A DNA stretch of 64,000 bases from CAVTYH01 sp963773875 (GTDB lineage Bacteria > Planctomycetota > Planctomycetia > Pirellulales > JADZDJ01), in assembly GCA_963773875.1 (NCBI GenBank), contig CAVZCV010000007.1:1-64000 (forward strand). The letters are read 5' to 3'. This document shows positions 39,414 through 49,514 of the stretch, in pieces. Position 1 is the first letter of the stretch; every line of letters begins with the position of its first letter. A program made the position numbers and the translations under genes. The notes beneath the pieces were generated by a model. That model was not told where the DNA came from, searched no databases, and saw only the letters and a program-made list of their open reading frames with translations.

Positions 39414-41031
39414 TCAAATCCGTTGCCAATCGGTTCCGCCGGTACGATCTTCGAGTTTGACGCCCAATTCGGTGAGTCGATTGCGAATGCGGTCGCCGGT
39501 GGCGAAATCTTTGTTCTTGCGGGCGGCGGCGCGAAGTTCAATCAGAAGTTCAACAAGTCCGCTGAACAAGTGTATCATTCGCGGTTGTTTTCAATTCGAG
39601 CGGTTTGCGAAACAATCCGAGCACACCGGCCATTTCGCGCAGCACCGTCGCGCCGCGATCCAAGGTTGCCAGTTTGTCCGCATCGGGCTTGCCAGCTTCA
39701 AGTTTTTCGGCGTCGATAAATTTGTTGAGAGCCGTCAGCAGTTGGAACAGCACGGCCGTAGCGATACCGGTGTTGAAGTCGTCATCCATTGCTTCAAGGT
39801 ATCGCTGACGCAGCGCCGCCACCTCGGTGAGAAATGCGTTTCCTGCCGGATCAAAATCGCCAGCCGCTCGGTTCATGGCCGGTTGCAAATCGAAAAACCG
39901 CCGCCCGCGGACTCGCTCGTAGCGCTTGAAGAACGTATAAAAACCCTCCAGGCTGCGGGCCGTTTGCTGCAATAATTCTTCGCTGTACTGGATCGGGCTG
40001 CGATAATGCGTTGAGAGTAAGAAGAAGCGAATCGTTTCCGGTTGATGCCGTTCCAGCAGTTCGCGGAACGCACTTGCGCCAGTCGATTTGCTGATTTTGG
40101 CCGATTGCTGCGACGCGATATCGCCGGCTTGAGGCGAGGCGGTGGCGCTATCGGTAGGCCGCGTTGCTCTGCCGCCGATCTTGCCGGCTTCGCTTGCCGC
40201 TTGCATCAGCCCGTTATGCAACCAGTATTTAGCTTGAGGCTTGCCGTGAGCGCATTCGCTCTGAGCGATTTCGTTTTCGTGGTGTGGAAAAATCAGATCC
40301 AGACCGCCGCCGTGAATATCGAACGTTTCGCCGAGAATTCGCTCGCTCATGGCGGAGCATTCGATGTGCCAGCCAGGACGGCCTTTGCCCCAGGGGCTAT
40401 CCCACGCCGGTTCGCTCGGCTTCGCACTTTTCCAGAGTGCAAAATCACCCGGCGCTCGTTTGCGCTCGGCCATTTCACCTCCTTCGCCTTGCAAACTTTC
40501 CATCGTGCGACGGCTGAGTTTGCCGTATCCGGAATCTTTGGCGACGTCGAAGTACACATCGCCTTCGGATGCGTACGCGAAGCCCTTGTCGATGAGGACT
40601 TTTGTCAGGCGAATGATCTCATCAATGTTGTCGGTGGCCTTCGGAAAGTGGTCGATCGTGTCCACGCCCAGCGATTCTAGGTTCCGCATATAATCGGCCG
40701 TCATCTCTTCGGCGAGCGCGGCCATCGACATGCCACGAGAGTTCGATTCTTTAATTAGCTTGTCGTCGACGTCGGTGATGTTCACGACCCAAGTGACTTT
40801 GAAGCCGAGATACGCCAGATAGTGCTTGATGGCATCGAAGATCACCGGCCCAACCATATGCCCGATGTGACTCGGCTTGTAAACGGTTGGCCCGCACAAG
40901 TACATGCCGACCGCACCGGGCTTAACCGGAACAAATGTTTCCTTCGTGCGGCTGAGTGTGCTGTAAATTCGCAGCGATGGCGGAGGTGTGTCAGAGGAAG
41001 AAGTGGGCATGCGTGAGGTGGCGGTAGCCAT
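39414..41031 (-). CDS. cysS: Cysteinyl-tRNA synthetase (frameshifted near the end)
   Basis: Class I synthetase charging tRNA-Cys. It has the zinc ligand Cys46 in CGPTVY, HIGH (55-58), WHIEC (Cys225), HHE, and KISKS (312-316). About 25 extra residues sit just before KISKS. In one frame the protein stops early at 39550. A frame change near 39570 restores the normal C-terminal anticodon-domain end (VELLIELRAAARKNKDFA to DRTGGTDWQRI) and a stop at 39414. The gene is essential, so the break is probably a sequence error. It follows ispF by 6 bases. Confidence 0.95.
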
Positions 41032-41037
41032 GACAGT

Positions 41038-41613
41038 TTATTCCGATTCGTTCGTGATTCTGCGTTTCAACAATGCCACGCACTGCGCGGAAACTGCCTC
41101 GCCGCGTCCCACGGCATCCACGCCTTCGCCGGTTTTGGCTTTGACGGCAACGTCGTGAGCGGGCATCTCGAGTAGTTCGGCGATCCGCATCCGCATGGCA
41201 TCCTTGTAATGCCCCAGTTTAGGCCTTTCGGCGAAAACAATGCAATCGACATTCACAATCCGCCAGTCGTGGGCGCGTAACCGTTCGCAAACGACCGCCA
41301 CCATGCTGGCTGACTTCCGGTCGCGATTATGCGGATCACTGTTGGGAAACATATCGCCGATATCGCCCATCGATGCAGCGCCGAGCAAGGCATCGATAAT
41401 TGCGTGCAGCAGCACATCGGCATCGCTGTAACCTACGGCGTGCATCTCGCACGGCACCGATACACCGCCAAGCATGAGCGGACCGCCCGACTCTAGGCGG
41501 TGCGTATCGTGCCCAATGCCTACGCGAAGGGATAAGGTGCTCAACTGATTCGTTCCGACCGTGGGCTGAATTAACAATCGCCGAATTATACTGATACCGT
41601 CAACCATGAACAA
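41038..41613 (-). CDS. ispF: 2-C-methyl-D-erythritol 2,4-cyclodiphosphate synthase
   Basis: Cyclises CDP-ME-2-phosphate in the MEP isoprenoid pathway. The metal ligands are in GHDTHRL, with SDADVLLHAIIDALLGA and the C-terminal KAKTGEGVDAVGRGEAV typical of the family. The drawn frame has about 30 residues more than usual. A TTG near 41544 would give MSTLSLRVGIGHD, the expected length, and is probably the real start. It is operonic with cysS. Confidence 0.93.
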   Translation of the reverse strand: MFMVDGISIIRRLLIQPTVGTNQLSTLSLRVGIGHDTHRLESGGPLMLGGVSVPCEMHAVGYSDADVLLHAIIDALLGAASMGDIGDMFPNSDPHNRDRKSASMVAVVCERLRAHDWRIVNVDCIVFAERPKLGHYKDAMRMRIAELLEMPAHDVAVKAKTGEGVDAVGRGEAVSAQCVALLKRRITNESE

Positions 41614-41690
41614 CGCATAACGCGAGGATCACTCGTGCGCCGTGACTCTTCACTTTCCGCAGCAGGACATCCGGCATATAATCCTCCGCC

Positions 41691-43631
41691 ATGTCTGTCA
41701 TTGAAATTGAATCGCTAGCGAAGACATATCGCGTGTATCAAAAGCGCGAAGGATTAGCGGCGTCAATTCGAGGGCTGTTTCGCCGTGAATATCGTGAAGT
41801 GGCGGCGGTGGCAGGCATCGATTTGACCGTCGAGCAAGGCGAGTTCATCGCATTCCTTGGTCCCAACGGCGCAGGCAAAACGACAACGCTGAAATTGCTC
41901 TCCGGCGTCATCACACCCACAAGCGGAACGGCCAGTGTGATGGGGTTTGTACCGTGGAAACGTGAAAATGCTTACCGCCGTCGCTTCGCACTGGTAATGG
42001 GCCAGAAGAATCAGCTTTGGTGGGATTTGCCCGCGCAGGAATCGTTTCGGTTGCATCAGGAAATCTATCGCATTGAGCCACAGCAGTTCGAGCGCACACG
42101 CGATGAACTTATTGACTTGCTCGACGTGCGAAGATTGCTCGGCCAGCCAGTGCGGGAACTTTCGTTGGGCGAGCGAATGAAGATGGAGTTGATCGCGGCG
42201 CTGTTGCACTCTCCGGAAGTGCTTTTTCTGGATGAGCCGACGATTGGCCTGGATGTGGTGGCCCAGCACAATGTGCAAACTTTCTTACGGCATTATCAGC
42301 AGATTCGTAAAATTACGATCCTGCTCACGAGCCATTACATGAAGGACGTGGCCGCGCTGTGTCGACGCGTTGTGGTCATCGCGCATGGAAAGATCATGTA
42401 TGACGGCTCGCTTTCTGGAATTGTCGATCGCTTCAGTGGGCATAAAATCGTCACCTTGCAGCTCGCGGAAAGCAACATGAATGGCGATTGGGCTCGCTAT
42501 GGCGAGTTAATTGAAAAGCAAGCGCCGATGGTGCGGATCAAAGTGCAGCGCGATGTAGTGCCGGAGGTATTGGCCGCGATTCTGGCAAATCACCAAATTG
42601 AAGACGTGAGCGTTGAAGATCCGCCGCTGGAGCAAGTCATCGCCGATTTGTTTTCGCAAGCGGGGCGCGCAAGAACAGGTGGTGATTGCCAATTAGCTCT
42701 CCAAGCCCAGGGGTTGCAACCTCTGCGGCTTGATTCTCGAACAGTTCAAGATGTAGCGATGTCCACAGCAGTGCAAAATCCGCCATCCGGTCTTGGTATT
42801 GCGCAAACCTTGCGCACCTGGTGGACCATCCTGCGCATCTCGCTGGAAGAGCGGCTGGTGTACCGCGGCGATTTCATGCTCGGTACGCTCATGCGTTTCC
42901 TGCCGATCGTCACGCAGATATTCCTCATGACGGCAGTATTTCAGTCGGTTGGAACAATTGCTGGCTATACTCGCGAGGAAATGATTGCCTACTATTTGCT
43001 GACGATGATCGCTCGCGTCTTCTCCAGCATGCCGGCGCTCGCCAGTGGCATCGGCCGCAGTATTCGCGATGGCTCGATTAAAAAATTCATCACGCAACCG
43101 GTCGATATGATCGGCTTTCTGTTGCTCAGTCGCGTGGCTCACAAATTGGTGTATTACACTATCGCACTCGTTCCGTTCACGCTGGTGTTCTATATTTGTC
43201 GCGGATACTTCACGAGCGGCTGGCCCGAACTGCCGATCTTTGCTGCATTCATCGCTTCGTTGGTCATGGCATTTCTACTCGGCTTCTATTTGGAGTCGTG
43301 CATCGGCATGATCGGCTTTTGGTTCCTGGAGATCAGCTCGTTGCTATTCGTTTATATGCTGTTCAACTTCTTTCTGTCAGGCCACATGTTTCCGATTAGC
43401 ATGCTCGATCGTTTCACACTGGTCGGGAGCATCACATGGGGCGACATGGTCCGTATCACACCTTTGCAGTACCTCGCTTACTTTCCGTCCGCGGTCTTCC
43501 TCGGCAAAATCACCGGGGCGGAACTCATGCGTGGACTGGTCGTGGAACTCGCTTGGATCGTATTCTTCATTTTCCTTTCGCGCTGGATGTATAACCGCGG
43601 ATTGCGCCGCTACAGTGCTTTTGGTGGTTAG
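41691..43631 (+). CDS. ABC-2 exporter: ATPase fused to permease
   Basis: A 646-residue protein joining a nucleotide-binding domain (about 1-325) to a six-helix ABC-2 permease (about 360-646). The ATPase has Walker A GPNGAGKTT, signature LSLGERMKMEL, Walker B VLFLDEPTIGLD and the switch histidine in TSHYMKD. The linker (SQAGRARTGGDCQLALQAQGL) looks like translated spacer, and an ATG at 42759 begins a typical permease, MSTAVQNPPSG. Given how many frame errors the window has, the fusion may be two genes joined by a lost base. The second permease follows 3 bases later. Confidence 0.88.
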   Translation: MSVIEIESLAKTYRVYQKREGLAASIRGLFRREYREVAAVAGIDLTVEQGEFIAFLGPNGAGKTTTLKLLSGVITPTSGTASVMGFVPWKRENAYRRRFALVMGQKNQLWWDLPAQESFRLHQEIYRIEPQQFERTRDELIDLLDVRRLLGQPVRELSLGERMKMELIAALLHSPEVLFLDEPTIGLDVVAQHNVQTFLRHYQQIRKITILLTSHYMKDVAALCRRVVVIAHGKIMYDGSLSGIVDRFSGHKIVTLQLAESNMNGDWARYGELIEKQAPMVRIKVQRDVVPEVLAAILANHQIEDVSVEDPPLEQVIADLFSQAGRARTGGDCQLALQAQGLQPLRLDSRTVQDVAMSTAVQNPPSGLGIAQTLRTWWTILRISLEERLVYRGDFMLGTLMRFLPIVTQIFLMTAVFQSVGTIAGYTREEMIAYYLLTMIARVFSSMPALASGIGRSIRDGSIKKFITQPVDMIGFLLLSRVAHKLVYYTIALVPFTLVFYICRGYFTSGWPELPIFAAFIASLVMAFLLGFYLESCIGMIGFWFLEISSLLFVYMLFNFFLSGHMFPISMLDRFTLVGSITWGDMVRITPLQYLAYFPSAVFLGKITGAELMRGLVVELAWIVFFIFLSRWMYNRGLRRYSAFGG

Positions 43632-43634
43632 TCG

Positions 43635-44453
43635 ATGACGCCGCGTGCTTCGTACCTCCGCGTTTTCCTGACCTTCGCCCGCAATAGTTTGGTGCGAAAC
43701 ATGATGTTTCGCGCGAACTTCATCATCGAGTGCATTTCGAGCCTCTCGTGGATTCTGATGCAGCTCGGCTTTTATTTGATACTGTTCCGCTACACGCAAA
43801 CGATCGCCGGCTGGGATCAATTTCAATTCTTCGCGTTCCTCGCGACCGCGATGTTCGTCAACAGCCTCGTCGAGGTCTTCTTCATGCCGAATGCCGAAGA
43901 ATTCAGCGAACTGGTACGTACCGGTGGGCTCGACTTCGCGCTGCTCAAACCCATAGACACGCAGTTTCTTGTATCGCTTACCAAAGTCGATTGGTCGGGC
44001 TTTTCCAACTTCATCTTCGCCGGCGCACTGCTCGTGTATTCGCTGGTACACATGGATTACACGCCGGGCATCGCGCAAATTATTCTATATCCGATTTACG
44101 TGCTCTGCGGCGTGATGATTTTGTACAGCCTGATGACCGCGCTGGCGGCCACTAGCGTATGGTTGGGGCGGAATCAAACGCTTTACGATTTTTGGTTCTA
44201 CATCACCAACTTTTCCCGCTATCCGATGGAGATTTATGCCGGTCCTTGGGGTGGTCCTTTGCGAATGATCTTCACATTCTTGATTCCCGTGATGATTGTC
44301 GTAAATGTGCCCGCGCGGCTGATGGCGAAACCGCTCATCATGGAAAACTGGCTGCTCGCAAGCTTCGCGATTCTGGCTACCGCCGGCAGCATCCTGGGAT
44401 CGCGGTGGCTATTTCAGCGCTCGCTCGAAGCGTATCGCAGCGCGAGTAGCTGA
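43635..44453 (+). CDS. ABC-2 type permease
   Basis: A 272-residue permease with six membrane segments of the ABC-2 (DUF990/COG3694-like) type. It starts 3 bases after the previous gene and should form a heterodimer with the fused permease domain. Conserved loop features include SELVRTGGLDFALLKPID and YDFWFYITNFSRYPMEIY. Such systems export unknown small molecules. It ends with a short charged tail. Confidence 0.88.
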   Translation: MTPRASYLRVFLTFARNSLVRNMMFRANFIIECISSLSWILMQLGFYLILFRYTQTIAGWDQFQFFAFLATAMFVNSLVEVFFMPNAEEFSELVRTGGLDFALLKPIDTQFLVSLTKVDWSGFSNFIFAGALLVYSLVHMDYTPGIAQIILYPIYVLCGVMILYSLMTALAATSVWLGRNQTLYDFWFYITNFSRYPMEIYAGPWGGPLRMIFTFLIPVMIVVNVPARLMAKPLIMENWLLASFAILATAGSILGSRWLFQRSLEAYRSASS

Positions 44454-44774
44454 CGCCTTAGCCGCGCCTGGCGATTTGGCAGTTATCTTGGGCTCGTGAT
44501 GCGATTCCGCGAACCTCGCTCACTGCCGCGTGTCTCTGCGGCCATGCGTAAACGGATTCGGCAATTCTCCAGCAAGCCAGCGTGGTGCGGCGGTGTTCCT
44601 GTTCATTTCCGGCTTCGCCGTGGGAGTTTTCATAACCGCGTACCTGTTCCTCGGAGCAGACCGCGCAAGGCGGGCGACATGCGCCGATGCGGCGAGCCAG
44701 CACGCCGAAAAATGGAAGCACCAACGTCCGCCACCGCCGTTTTAGCACGAGATTGCAGTGGTAAAAGGTGCGAA
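44454..44774. other. Region with one doubtful small membrane ORF
   Basis: About 320 bp between convergent genes. A plus-strand frame at 44530-44745 encodes 71 residues with one hydrophobic segment (AVFLFISGFAVGVFITAYLF) and a basic tail. It lacks a ribosome site and overlaps antisense frames, so I leave it as possible only. Confidence 0.3.
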
Positions 44775-47364
44775 TTATTGCAACGCTGGCGGCGTCAAAC
44801 TCTTTCGAAATTTCTGCGGATCGACTCCAGGTCGTACCAACACGACGTCCTCATCCTTCTTCGTCTCGAAAATCATTAGCGGCCGATCGATGGTCTCGGC
44901 ACGAACCATTGCGAAAGAGTTGAACCATGCCGTCCCACGGCTTGCGTATGCGACACGTTCCGCCGAGCTGCGATTTAAGTTCGACGAAGTCGATTGTCCC
45001 ACGGTGCATTGAAGAGCTCACTAAATATCCGCCGCGTTCCAGCAGTGTAAAATCGGCATCCCAATCGGTTGGCCAGGCGGGAAACACGTGGATAACCGGC
45101 GGGTTCGCTGGCCCCGGAGGAAAACTTTGACACAGTGCGGTGGTTAGCGCATCGGATGCATTGCCCATTCGTTCGTTGCACTGCGTTTGCGCACCCTCTT
45201 TTGTGTCCAAGCGATTGGCTAACAGAACACCTTGCGTACCGCCTTGCATTTGGGAGGGAACAAGCACTTTCACTGCGTCAGCGCGGCCAATCGTGGCTGC
45301 CAACAACGGTACTTTGGAAAGTACGCCCGGCCGGCGGCCGGCGTTGAGCGGAATTGGCAAAATCCGCGCTGCCGTCGCTTCGCCGGTCTCACGCATCGGG
45401 CCGGTCGTTTCTAGCGTGCACAGATCGAAGAACCAGATCGGGAGCGTGTTGCCATCCGATCCGCTCGATGCGTTGCCTTTGGCAACGGGGTTCAGCGCTT
45501 TGACCCACGTCGGTGGCCCGGCAATTGCGGGACGATTGGCCGCCACAGCGGCCGGATTATCGCTGCGCGGGAGTGGCGCGAGATTCTCGGCCATTTCCTG
45601 CCATTTGCTTCGCAACTCGCGATCGACATTCAAAATCTCCGCCGCGCGAATTGCTACCGGGAAAATTGCCATCATCGACGCAATTTCCTCGTCAGTATCT
45701 TGTCCGCCCCACAGCGGCTCGTTGGAGTTCACATCGTGGATGTGATACTTGCCGTCAGACTCTTTTCGCAAGTTTGGATAATTTCGATAGAACTCGGCCA
45801 CATCCTTGAGGACCGGATATGCCCGCTCCGCGAGCCAACCTTTGTCGCGGGTGTATTCATACTGAATCCAAAATTGATAAGCGATCTTCGCGCCGCGCGA
45901 AAAAATGTGTGTCACAGGTCCGTACGGCCCACTGCCACGCTCGCCGGGCACCCAGCGGCCATCGACCATCTGCCCGCCAACCATCCAATTCCAGCGGCTG
46001 GAATGTGGCTGCTGGGTATACGCGTACTCGCGAAACTTCGCCGACATCTCCGACCACGGCTTGCGTAGCAAATACAGCTCGCGCATTTCGGCCGCGATGT
46101 CGTCTGGCAGCTGTGCCAGGCCGTCGAACGCGACGGTTTCCGGAATGAACGCGCCTTGGCTGCCCCATTGTTGACGGGCCGCATGCTCGCAGGACGCGAG
46201 CATGCCGAAGTACATTTCGAGCATCGGCGTCATAAGCTCCGCATGATTCGCCGATGACAGTGCATTGTTGTAAAAACAGCTCTGATTCGCACCCCAATAC
46301 TGGCCTCCCCATGCTCGCCGATCGCCGCCGGTCGTCCACAGCATGCCGTTGAACTTAGTGGGAAAATGGCCACGCGAAGTCGACGCCATCGTATAAAGAA
46401 AATACGTGTAATCGGCTTCGAGCTTGTCGGCTACACCATCGGCACTATGCAAATGGACGAGTGATTTTTCCCAAAAGTTCTTCCACCACGCTTGATTCGA
46501 CTCGGCCAACGCGTCAAAGCCTTGAGCTGCCGCGCCATCGATACTTTTGAGTGCCGGCCACGTTGGATCGTTGGTGCGATCGAAACTTGCTTCACTGCTG
46601 ATGAGAACCGTGAATTTGCGTGGGCCGGGCTTCAGCGATAAGCGAACTGTTTGTTCGTCGAATTGCTTGACATCTGCACGAATATCGACGGCGGCCACGG
46701 CAACTGCGCTGCTGCAAAAATAATCGCCCTCGGAGAATTCTTGCGTCAACGCGGCGCGATCGAGTCGGACGTCGAACGTCGATTTCGCCGTGTGCTTGAA
46801 ATGCTTCACAATTGGCGGTCGCAGCATGCGCAAATCGATGGATATCGGTGTGATCGCGCCCGCTTGCCGATCGTCCGTAATTTGTATGGCAATCACGTCT
46901 TGATCCATCCATGCCTGCGCCTCGACTTTCACGCCACGGCCTTCGATCGTCGCCATTCCGTCGTAGCATGCCAAATGCTGGCGGCAGTGGTCGGCCGTGA
47001 ACACCTTCGCCGGTTCATCAGCATTCCGCGCGGCGCCGGCGAAGCTGATATCTACGAATCCGCAGCCGCCGCAGTAATCGGTGTTGCGTTGCGGAAAGCT
47101 GCTCGTGCCGCAACTGTTGCCGAAAACGTCCACGCGGTTAATTTGCATCCGCAGGACATCACCTTCCGTCCACACCAGCGTGCCCATACGGCCATTGCCG
47201 ATTGGCAAGCCCTCTTCGCTGCGCGAAACTGGCTTGCTGAGCATCAGATCTGCTCGAGCAACAAGAGCCGGGCGATCAACCGCGACGATCTCTTCGCTAA
47301 TGCACTGCGTGGCGGCAATTGGACCCAGAAGTACGGCGCAGGACAGCGCCAAAGTGCGATTCAT
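44775..47364 (-). CDS. Secreted GH95-like glycoside hydrolase (frameshifted near the end)
   Basis: A large exported protein of about 860 residues with a signal peptide (TLALSCAVLLGPIAAT). The opening GLPIGNGRMGTLVWTEGDVL is the GH95/DUF5703-type N-terminal beta domain. A central alpha-toroid follows, including GGQYWGANQSCFYNNAL, ending in a beta domain. In the first frame the end is basic and random. A frame change near 44912 gives the better C-terminus FAMVRAETIDRPLMIFETKK, stopping at 44775. GH95 enzymes act on alpha-L-fucosides or galactosides. It diverges from a fucose-isomerase-like gene, which supports a deoxysugar substrate. Confidence 0.8.
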
Positions 47365-47579
47365 CTTGATTCTCCCCCGAAAATCAAAGGTTTGGTTGTG
47401 CGATGACCCATTAAACTTTGCCTCATCCTGGGAATCAATGATCTGTGCTTGCTAATTCAACGTCCGTGATTCATCTGACCCCACAATTGGCCGGGCTGAA
47501 TTGTTGAATGTGACCCACGTGTGCGGTAAACTGGGCGATTCTGCTATTTCATTCACTTCGCAGTCTTGGGGGAATCATC

Positions 47580-49228
47580 ATGTCGACGGGAAGTTCTGGC
47601 TCCGCGCAGAAAGAGGTGCTGCTGGTTGCCAACGGCGATTTGCGGCTCTCGGCCAATCAGAAATGCTGGGCGGCTCAGAACGAAATGGAGCAGGCGCTCG
47701 GCAAAGCTGTCGCGGACGCCGGTTTCAAACTCACCCCGCGCATCCCTACAAGCCGGACGAGCAGCATGGTTTCATCGGTTCGCAAAAGGAAGGTCTGGCG
47801 GTTTTTTCCGGCATCGATCCCAAGAAGCCGCTCATTGTTGCCGAGGCGGTATGGCAATATTCGCATCACATTCTGCCTGGACTATTCACGCACGAAGGGC
47901 CGATCTTGACTGTAGCTAATTGGTCCGGCACTTGGCCGGGTCTGGTGGGCATGCTGAACTTGAACGGCTCGCTTACGAAAGCCGGTGTGCCCTATTCCAC
48001 ACTTTGGAGCGAAGATTTCCAGGACACAGCGTTCAGACTGAATCTGCGCACGTGGCTCGAAAAAGGCAAGGTCGACCATAAGATCACTCATGTGCAACCG
48101 CTTAGCGCCGTGAAAGGCGATCTGCTCTCGCAAGCTAAGACGGCTGCCGGCAAACTCGCCAGCCAGCTCAAACGAGAAAAAGCCATCATGGGCGTGTTCG
48201 ACGAAGGCTGCATGGGCATGTTTAATGCCATCATCCCCGATCATCTTTTGATGCCAACCGGCATTTTCAAGGAACGCCTCAGCCAATCGGCGCTGTACTT
48301 CGAGACGACGCAGGTCAAGGATGATGAAGCGCGAGCAGTGCGGAAATGGATGGAAGATCGCGGCATGAAATTCCAAACCGGGCCAAATGAAGAGAGCGAT
48401 TTAACCGATCAACAAATTCATCAGCAGTGCAAAATGTATATTGCAGCCATGCGAATTGCTGATGATTTCGGCTGTTCGGTGATAGGGATCCAATATCAGC
48501 AGGGCCTCAAAGATTTGTTGCCGGCCAGCGATCTGGTCGAAGGCACACTGAATAACACCGACCGGCCTCCCGTAAAAAGCCGGGACGGCAAGCGGGTATT
48601 GTGTGAAGGCCAGCCGCTACCGCACTTCAACGAAGTTGATGAGTGCGCTGGCGTCGACGGGTTGCTCACCTATCGTGTTCACAAAGCACTTGGCCAGCCG
48701 GTGGAAAACACTTTGCACGATTTGCGCTGGGGCGACCCCGATCGCTCCGGCACTACCGACGAATACGTTTGGGTATTCCTGATTAGCGGCGCCGCACCAC
48801 CAGCGCACTTCATTGGCGGCTGGTCTGGCACCACGAGCGAACGCCAACCTGCAATGTACTTCCGGCTAGGTGGCGGCACGGTGAAAGGCATTTCGAAGCC
48901 CGGCGAAATAATTTGGTCGCGGATTTATGTGGAAGATAACCGTCTGAAGATGGATTTGGGCCGCGGCGGCGTAGTGGAACTGCCCCGTGAAGAGACGGAA
49001 CGCCGCTGGAAATTGACCACGCCGCAGTGGCCAATTATGCATGCGGTGACCTACGGCGTCTCGCGCGACCAGATGATGGCTCGACATAAGGCGAACCACT
49101 TGCAACTCGCTTATGCTAATAGCCCTGAGGACGCCGATCGAGCATTGTTAACTAAGGCTGCACTGGCTCAGGCACTTGGTATTGAGGCGTTTATCTGCGG
49201 CTCGCGCAAAGGCGGGGCCAGTTGGTAG
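47580..49228 (+). CDS. L-fucose isomerase-like protein (frameshifted)
   Basis: A protein of about 548 residues related to L-fucose/arabinose isomerase folds. The ATG at 47580 follows a GGGGG-type ribosome site; the N-terminal frame (EVLLVANGDLRLSANQKCW) breaks near 47735 and continues with DEQHGFIGSQKEGLAVF. Later segments WSGTWPGLVGMLNLNGSL, DEGCMGMFNAI and GCSVIGIQYQQGLKDL resemble the substrate and metal regions of FucI-like proteins. No signal peptide is present, so it is cytoplasmic. Gene position suggests it handles a sugar released by the divergent GH95-like enzyme. Confidence 0.75.
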
Positions 49229-49514
49229 CCGCATTAATCGAAGTATTTTGTCTTTGATCGCAATCATTCTGACGGCGCGATGTCGCTGCATGCCACACGC
49301 ATTAGAATGACAGACGAGTTGCAAGCAGTCAAAAACGTAGGTTCTCCGCCTATCCGCAGTTGAGTTCCATCAAGTACACGTTTCGGAACCAAATTTGCAC
49401 CCAGCCGTTCGGCCCTTCGGATAACTCAATCAACGCCCGATTTTGCCAATTGGGTGCCACTCATGAGCCTGGAATCGCGCAGGGATATCGCGGATTGCCC
49501 AGTTTCGTCGCAGG
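49229..49514. other. Region with a possible minus-strand gene remnant
   Basis: About 285 bp. On the minus strand about 49360-49470 reads NRALIELSEGPNGWVQIWFRNVYLMEL before a stop, preceded by more interrupted coding-like sequence. The ending FRNVYLMEL resembles the end of DUF1080-type domains. No complete gene is present. Confidence 0.35.

Noticed and set aside
40042..40680. A 212-residue plus-strand frame opposite cysS
   Set aside because: It is a shadow of cysS, which carries HIGH and KISKS motifs.
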